Origin: Magnetococcales bacterium
Lineage (GTDB): Bacteria > Pseudomonadota > Magnetococcia > Magnetococcales > Magnetaquicoccaceae
Reading direction: 5' to 3'
DNA length: 19,603 bases
Assembly (NCBI GenBank): GCA_015228895.1
Contig: JADGCR010000015.1
Location: forward strand, 1 to 19,603
In this document: positions 15,965 to 19,603 of the stretch, piece after piece
Numbering within the stretch: position 1 is the stretch's first letter
How the letters are laid out: each line of letters opens with the position of its first letter
Notes under the pieces: generated by a model
What the model saw: only the letters and a program-made list of their open reading frames with translations
What the model was told of the DNA's origin: nothing
Database searches by the model: none
Position numbers and translations under genes: made by a program

Positions 15965-18157
15965 TCACTCATAATTGAGTTCAAGAACCTTGGCGGAGAC
16001 ATTGGCCTGCCGGCCCAAAGTCTCTGCCATGCGTTGCGCCGCGTCCCGGCCACGATAGTTCATCCGCACCGAAAACCAGCGTCTCTTGTCTCTTTCAAAC
16101 AAATGAACATAGGGATCGCGCCCCTTCCCCGCCAGGGATTTCATGAGTTGTTCGGCCTTTTCCACATTGGAGAAAGAACCGATCTGCAACACATACAACT
16201 TTCCGACTCCACGAAATGATTTTTCCGTCGCCACCCCTGAGACATGGGGCAACGATTCCGCAGACTGGAGTTGGGCTGCGGGAGTCGTTCCCTTCGGGGC
16301 GGAGGGAGCGGCCGACCTGGTTCCAGCCGGCTCCCTGGCCACAGGCTCCTTGACGGGTGGTTTCGCCACCACCGGTTTGTTCGCAACCGGCTCCCTGGCA
16401 ACCTGATCCTTGACTGCAAGACGCATGGCGCTGTGCTTCAGGTGCAATGACTCCTTGTCCACCGCCTCCCTGGCCACGGCTGGCTCCCTGGGAGACTCCC
16501 TGGACGGCTCCTTCCGGGGTGGTTCCCTGGCTGCGACCGTCTCCCTGGCGACCGAGGATTTGACCCCCGGCTTTTCCACCATCTCGGTGGGACGCTGCGC
16601 CGGAGCCGGAGCGGATTCGGGTCGTGTCACCTTGACCGGTGGTTGGATTGTTTTCGCGCCGCCCACCTCAGTCGATGGCTTGGGCAGATTTTCCGGCGCC
16701 AGAGGCAACGCCGGCGTCGGCTCCGACTCCGCTTCCGGCAGTGGCACCACCGATGAACGCAACGCCTTGGCGTTTTGATACCGTTTTCTGAAGGACTCCG
16801 GATCCGGGATCTCCCGTTGCGGGGAGGATTCCAGCACATCGCTCGATCTCTCCATCGCGGGCAACGTCACCATCGTATCCGAGCGCTCCGGCACCGGCAG
16901 GACCGGTTCCGGGCGTGGCGGCGCGTTGGGATCCCAATACCGTTTCCTGGGCGCCGGGGTTTTGCCTTCGGTTTTCTCCTCGGAGGGTCTGGCCTCCTTG
17001 GGCAGGGGCGGTTTTTCCACCTTGGCGGCCTCGGAGGGGGGTTTGGGCGCGTCCCCCTTGAAAACCTGCACATACGAGGTGTTCTCTCCGGAGCCACCCT
17101 TTCTGGTCGCTCCAGCCGCCGCCCCGGAGGGGGTGGCGGGCTTGACCGACGCGGGAAAGAGGGTCCCGTACAACAGATAGAGCAGACCGGTCAGCACCAC
17201 GGCAGCGCCTGCGATCATGGGAGCGCGATCCAGAAAGACCGGTCCGAAGAGGGAGCCGCGCTGCAACGGTTTGCCCATCGTCATGGCCAGACGCACGAGG
17301 GATCGCTTGATCACTTTGGCGTTCCGTTGTTTCGCCAGGGGCGCCAACCGCTTCAACACCATGTCGATCTTGAGGGGAATGCCATGGGAATAACTGTGAA
17401 ACTCCATCCAGGCGAACCAGGAGACCCGGACCGGCCAACCCAACGCATGCTCCAGTTGAAACTCCAGATAATCCCACACCTCGCCACGGGTCAACGGGGT
17501 CATCTCGCAGCGCCCCACCACCAGCCCGGCAAAGGGTTTGACCTCCTCGGCGGACAACACGGTGCGCAGCTCCTGTCTTCCCACCAGGAGCAGTTGCACG
17601 GGTTTGACCCCTTCCGTGGCGAAACGGACCATGGTTTCCAGCAACCGCAACTGGTCATAGTTCAGGAGATGGGCCTGGTCCACGACCAGCACCAGCTTGC
17701 GCCCCATGGCAACCCGCTCCTCCAGCGCCAAGGTCAAATCCTGCAAGGTCATGACGGGCATGGCGGGTTGTTCGTTGAACGGGGAATCGGATTCCGGCGT
17801 GTTGGACTCCGGGGGGGGATCCACCGGCGACAGTCCCCCCGCGTCCACACTCTTGGAGAGGGTGGTCGCCAGGGTCAGTTTTTGCAGAAATTCCGGAAAA
17901 GGGATCTCCACCGAGCGGATCACCACCATGTCCCGGTTGTCCGGGAGGATCCCTGGCAGACGCTTGAGCAGGGTACTCTTGCCGCTCCCTTCCGGTCCGG
18001 TGAGGAGAATGATCCCCTCGGCCTGGACCAGAGCGGTGCGCAAGGCGCGCCAGATGGGCGCGTAGCTTTTCGCGGCAAAATATTGAATCCGCCGACTGGA
18101 GTGGCGGCTGTCGGGAGAGCGGGATGAAGGCGCTGGCGCTGAATGAACCGCTTCCAT
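15965..18157 (-). CDS. AAA ATPase (ExeA/GspA-like) with membrane helix and C-terminal SPOR domain
   Basis: 730 residues from the ATG at 18157 (a TTG two codons upstream is possible; neither has a clear ribosome binding site). The N-terminal cytoplasmic AAA domain has Walker A GPEGSGKS at 54-61 and Walker B LVLVVDQAH with D160, resembling ExeA/GspA/MshM-type ATPases; DVD-like sensor segments follow (LLLVGRQEL). A single membrane helix lies at about 313-334. A Pro/Glu/Lys-rich, probably disordered linker of ~300 residues follows, with repeated VAREP-like units. The last 78 residues (653-730) form a SPOR domain (KLYVLQIGSFSNVEKAEQLM ... RWFSVRMNYRGRDAA), which binds denuded septal peptidoglycan. 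The protein would link cytoplasmic ATP use to the cell wall, as DamX-like proteins do. Two small genes precede it on the same strand. Confidence 0.9.
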   Translation of the reverse strand: MEAVHSAPAPSSRSPDSRHSSRRIQYFAAKSYAPIWRALRTALVQAEGIILLTGPEGSGKSTLLKRLPGILPDNRDMVVIRSVEIPFPEFLQKLTLATTLSKSVDAGGLSPVDPPPESNTPESDSPFNEQPAMPVMTLQDLTLALEERVAMGRKLVLVVDQAHLLNYDQLRLLETMVRFATEGVKPVQLLLVGRQELRTVLSAEEVKPFAGLVVGRCEMTPLTRGEVWDYLEFQLEHALGWPVRVSWFAWMEFHSYSHGIPLKIDMVLKRLAPLAKQRNAKVIKRSLVRLAMTMGKPLQRGSLFGPVFLDRAPMIAGAAVVLTGLLYLLYGTLFPASVKPATPSGAAAGATRKGGSGENTSYVQVFKGDAPKPPSEAAKVEKPPLPKEARPSEEKTEGKTPAPRKRYWDPNAPPRPEPVLPVPERSDTMVTLPAMERSSDVLESSPQREIPDPESFRKRYQNAKALRSSVVPLPEAESEPTPALPLAPENLPKPSTEVGGAKTIQPPVKVTRPESAPAPAQRPTEMVEKPGVKSSVARETVAAREPPRKEPSRESPREPAVAREAVDKESLHLKHSAMRLAVKDQVAREPVANKPVVAKPPVKEPVAREPAGTRSAAPSAPKGTTPAAQLQSAESLPHVSGVATEKSFRGVGKLYVLQIGSFSNVEKAEQLMKSLAGKGRDPYVHLFERDKRRWFSVRMNYRGRDAAQRMAETLGRQANVSAKVLELNYE
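16329..16550 (-). repeat. Degenerate coding repeat for VAREP-like units in the SPOR-protein linker
   Basis: On the plus strand the motif CTCCCTGG recurs at 16331, 16391, 16466, 16484, 16496 and 16541, with TTCCCTGG at 16523. On the coding (minus) strand these give VAREP, VARET, VAREA and PREP-type units. Spacing is irregular and the units are diverged, so this is a low-complexity protein linker that has grown by short duplications. Confidence 0.6.
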
Positions 18158-18215
18158 GATCAAAGTCGATGCCGTTGAAAAGTGCTAGCCAATGTTGACA
18201 ATATTCTGTTCAAAC

Positions 18216-18243
18216 AGCATACCAAAAAACCTCCACCTTGCAA
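18216..18243 (-). promoter_or_regulatory. Possible promoter for the AAA-SPOR gene
   Basis: Read on the minus strand: TTGCAA (18243-18238), a 16-base spacer, and TATGCT (18221-18216), preceded by a T-rich stretch. It lies about 58 bases upstream of the start at 18157, in the gap after the 125-residue gene. Spacing is one base short of optimal. Confidence 0.4.
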
Positions 18244-18267
18244 CGCGAAAAGAGATTATTTTGCAAG
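18237..18267. repeat. 7-bp inverted repeat flanking the end of the 125-residue gene
   Basis: CTTGCAA at 18237-18243 and its exact complement TTGCAAG at 18261-18267, separated by 17 bases. It begins directly after the stop codon of the upstream minus-strand gene and overlaps the candidate -35 element of the AAA-SPOR promoter. On the minus strand six T residues occur 7 bases after the right arm. It could be a weak terminator or an operator. Confidence 0.4.
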
Positions 18268-18645
18268 TCAGGCCGCGGCGCGCGTCGCATCGACAAACGT
18301 GACCGCATCCAGCAGCATGGTCAACTCGCCCACCGCCATGCCGATGGGCGAACCCGCCACATCCGCGCGCTCCTGCAACTCCTGGAAGAAACTCTTGACA
18401 AAACGCGCCCTTCTGGGAGGAATGCGTTGCAATTCATCTTCCCAGCGCGCCAGCAGGGAGAACCAACCCTGCACGGTCAAGGTTCCGGGAGGGGTGCCGG
18501 CCAGTTGGGCGTCCCGCACCAGGGCATGCCGCAACGCGTCGATCAGGGGACGGGCGCAATCGAGTCGCTCCTTTTCCACCTCCCGCTCCAGTTGCATCAG
18601 AGTAATCATTATTTCCGCTTGAGTCACGGCACTTCGATTGTTCAT
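18268..18645 (-). CDS. Hypothetical protein, 125 residues, helical
   Basis: I do not recognise this protein. The ATG at 18645 is chosen because AAGGA lies about 6 bases upstream; the frame is open further but with weaker starts. The product is probably all-helical and cytoplasmic: EIMITLMQLEREVEKERLDCARPLIDALRHAL, then WFSLLARWEDELQRIPPRRARFVKSFFQELQERAD, and a more hydrophobic end with GMAVGELTMLLDAVTF. It has no signal peptide, one cysteine and no known motif. It lies 81 bases after a second unknown gene and 110 bases before the AAA-SPOR gene, all on the minus strand, so the three may act together. Codon use is like its neighbours, which supports real coding. Confidence 0.7.
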   Translation of the reverse strand: MNNRSAVTQAEIMITLMQLEREVEKERLDCARPLIDALRHALVRDAQLAGTPPGTLTVQGWFSLLARWEDELQRIPPRRARFVKSFFQELQERADVAGSPIGMAVGELTMLLDAVTFVDATRAAA

Positions 18646-18697
18646 GGGAATTCCTTTCAAAAAAAAATGGTCAACATCATTCAAACGCAATACCCAT

Positions 18698-18721
18698 GCT
18701 TTGTTGCCTGCTCCACAAAGC
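18698..18721. other. Hairpin downstream of the 157-residue gene
   Basis: GCTTTGT (18698-18704) and ACAAAGC (18715-18721) can pair around a 10-base loop. On the minus strand this hairpin starts 5 bases after the stop codon of the upstream gene. A run of nine T residues occurs about 30 bases later, just before the next gene's ribosome binding site, too far for a classic terminator. Confidence 0.35.
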
Positions 18722-18726
18722 CCACA

Positions 18727-19200
18727 CTAGCGACGCCCATCCACCCGACCGCCGGGTGCTTCGGGAGGCTCCCCACTCCTGGACACCTCCAGCACCTCGT
18801 CACGGGAACGGGCGTAGATCCTGAATCCCGCGCTCCCGGCCACCTCGCCCCCCGCCCCTCCGGACTGGACCGTGGGGGCGACCACCGTCCATCCCCCCAC
18901 TCTCCCTCCCAGAAGGGATTTTCCCGACGCATACAACTGTTCCAGCTTCTCGTTCCCCAGGGCGTCGTCCAGCCGGGCCGGGGTGTCGGACTCGACCAGG
19001 GCGGCGACCCGCATCTCCCTCTCCTCCGGGACGGGCGAGGTTCCGGGGTCGGATCCGGGATTGACCCCTGGCAGAAAATCCTGAAAAGGGACCCTGCTCT
19101 GCTCGGTGACACGATTTCTCTCCTCGCCTGCTCTGGATGCTGGCATCAGTTCCAGTTTTCTGCTATACGCATGAATGGTCGGAAACAAGGATTCGCTCAT
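18727..19200 (-). CDS. Hypothetical protein, 157 residues
   Basis: Unrecognised. The ATG at 19200 begins SESLFPTIHAYSRKLELMPAS; upstream start candidates are non-ATG, and none has a convincing ribosome binding site. The N-terminal third is polar and rich in Pro and Gly. The middle (REMRVAALVESDTPARLDDALGNEKLEQLYASGK) looks like a folded alpha/beta segment, and the C-terminus is very Gly/Pro/Arg-rich with VGGWTVVAPTVQSGG. There is no signal peptide, membrane helix or cysteine. It is the first of three minus-strand genes leading to the AAA-SPOR protein and is divergent from ilvE. The coding potential is less certain than that of its neighbours because of the low-complexity ends. Confidence 0.55.
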   Translation of the reverse strand: MSESLFPTIHAYSRKLELMPASRAGEERNRVTEQSRVPFQDFLPGVNPGSDPGTSPVPEEREMRVAALVESDTPARLDDALGNEKLEQLYASGKSLLGGRVGGWTVVAPTVQSGGAGGEVAGSAGFRIYARSRDEVLEVSRSGEPPEAPGGRVDGRR

Positions 19201-19436
19201 TTTTGTCAATCTCGCTCGTCCGGCGATGAAACACCGCAAAGAACCGTCACAATGGATTTATTTCATTAATAAAAGCAAAAACAATGCCAAAAAAGACCAG
19301 CCACCCCCCATCCCACCCAACGAAAAACAGGGACAAAATTCGATGAACAGCGTCTTTTGTCCGGTCCCAAACGTCGGGCATTCATGATAGAATCACAGCA
19401 TCGACAGACGAACCCAATCCAACAACCTCAAAACAG
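19201..19436. other. Divergent intergenic region before ilvE
   Basis: 236 bases without a gene, between the minus-strand 157-residue gene and ilvE. It is distinctly AT-richer than its surroundings near 19251-19300, which suits divergent promoters. Apart from the extended -10 element for ilvE I see no operator, attenuator peptide or structured leader. Confidence 0.5.
19385..19393 (+). promoter_or_regulatory. Extended -10 promoter element for ilvE
   Basis: TGATAGAAT: the TG dinucleotide at 19385-19386 followed by TAGAAT at 19388-19393, 43 bases before the ATG. No good -35 is seen at the right distance, which fits an extended -10 promoter. The same TAGAAT hexamer occurs in the promoter at 3065. 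Confidence 0.45.
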
Positions 19437-19603
19437 ATGAGCGCTCCCATGCACGACAAAGACGGAAAAATCTGGATGGACGGACAACTCGTTGAGTGGC
19501 GGGAGGCCAAAGTCCATGTCCTGACCCATACACTGCACTACGGTCTTGGCGTCTTTGAAGGCATACGCTGCTACAAGACCGACAAAGGCCCAGCGGTTTT
19601 CCG
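19437..19603 (+). CDS. ilvE: Branched-chain amino acid aminotransferase, N-terminal part (3' truncated)
   Basis: The first 55 codons of a class IV PLP-dependent aminotransferase that interconverts leucine, isoleucine and valine with their 2-oxo acids, using glutamate as amino donor. [20 protein letters not shown], then [20 protein letters not shown], is the diagnostic N-terminal sequence of IlvE. The catalytic lysine lies beyond the window. Two in-frame starts exist, at 19437 and 19449; neither has a clear Shine-Dalgarno sequence, and the upstream one is taken. A related D-amino-acid transaminase or aminodeoxychorismate lyase is less likely given the HxLHYG..VFEGIR pattern. Confidence 0.92.
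   Translation, partial: MSAPMHDKDGKIWMDGQLVEWREAKVHVLTHTLHYGLGVFEGIRCYKTDKGPAVF

Noticed and set aside
16329..16550. CRISPR-like or intergenic repeat array
   Set aside because: Units are short, irregularly spaced, diverged and lie in frame inside a coding linker.
16775..18127. 450-codon plus-strand open frame opposite the AAA domain
   Set aside because: Arg/Gly/His-rich shadow; the minus strand encodes Walker motifs in frame.
18238..19269. 343-codon plus-strand open frame opposite the two small minus-strand genes
   Set aside because: Translation is Gln/Arg/Pro-rich without a domain; the minus-strand 125-residue frame has a good ribosome binding site and better composition.

Overview
The window is a typical GC-rich proteobacterial chromosome segment, densely packed and with no insertion sequences, CRISPR arrays, tRNAs or rRNAs. 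Several things fit a deep-branching proteobacterium such as a magnetotactic coccus (Magnetococcia) or a zetaproteobacterium: the zapB-like/zapA/6S RNA/fau block followed directly by RNase Y, a single-domain hemerythrin beside a multiheme cytochrome, and an AAA-SPOR protein. This placement is inference from gene content; no marker gene here settles it. The first ~55 bases are an abnormal C-rich stretch where the normal GltB sequence should be, so the left edge is probably a poor-quality contig end.

Layout. (1) 1-3026: the 3' part of gltB and all of gltD, overlapping by 8 bp, encode glutamate synthase. (2) 3041-6163: a near-consensus promoter leads into a small coiled-coil ZapB-like gene, zapA, the 6S RNA gene, fau (5-formyltetrahydrofolate cyclo-ligase) and rny (RNase Y). 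(3) 6235-7590, minus strand: a hemerythrin gene and a secreted seven-heme c-type cytochrome gene, which suggests oxygen sensing or handling and periplasmic electron transfer. (4) 7793-9044: a solitary STAS-domain protein and, convergent with a gap of one base, a TrmJ-like tRNA 2'-O-methyltransferase. (5) 9101-15953, plus strand: a four-gene cassette followed by a DUF302 gene. (6) 15965-19200, minus strand: two small unrecognised genes followed by a large membrane-anchored AAA ATPase with a C-terminal SPOR domain. (7) 19437-19603: the start of a branched-chain aminotransferase gene (ilvE), cut by the window end.

The most unusual part is the cassette at 9101-15517. It encodes a membrane-anchored formylglycine-enzyme-like protein lacking the catalytic cysteine pair, an exported 885-residue protein with SH3-like and von Willebrand A domains, a LolD/MacB-type ABC ATPase and an FtsX/MacB-type permease with a ~410-residue extracytoplasmic domain. 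The coding overlaps and short gaps suggest one operon. I infer a cell-envelope machine in which cytoplasmic ATP hydrolysis drives a periplasmic vWA/SUMF1-like assembly through the permease. I know of no described system with exactly this composition.
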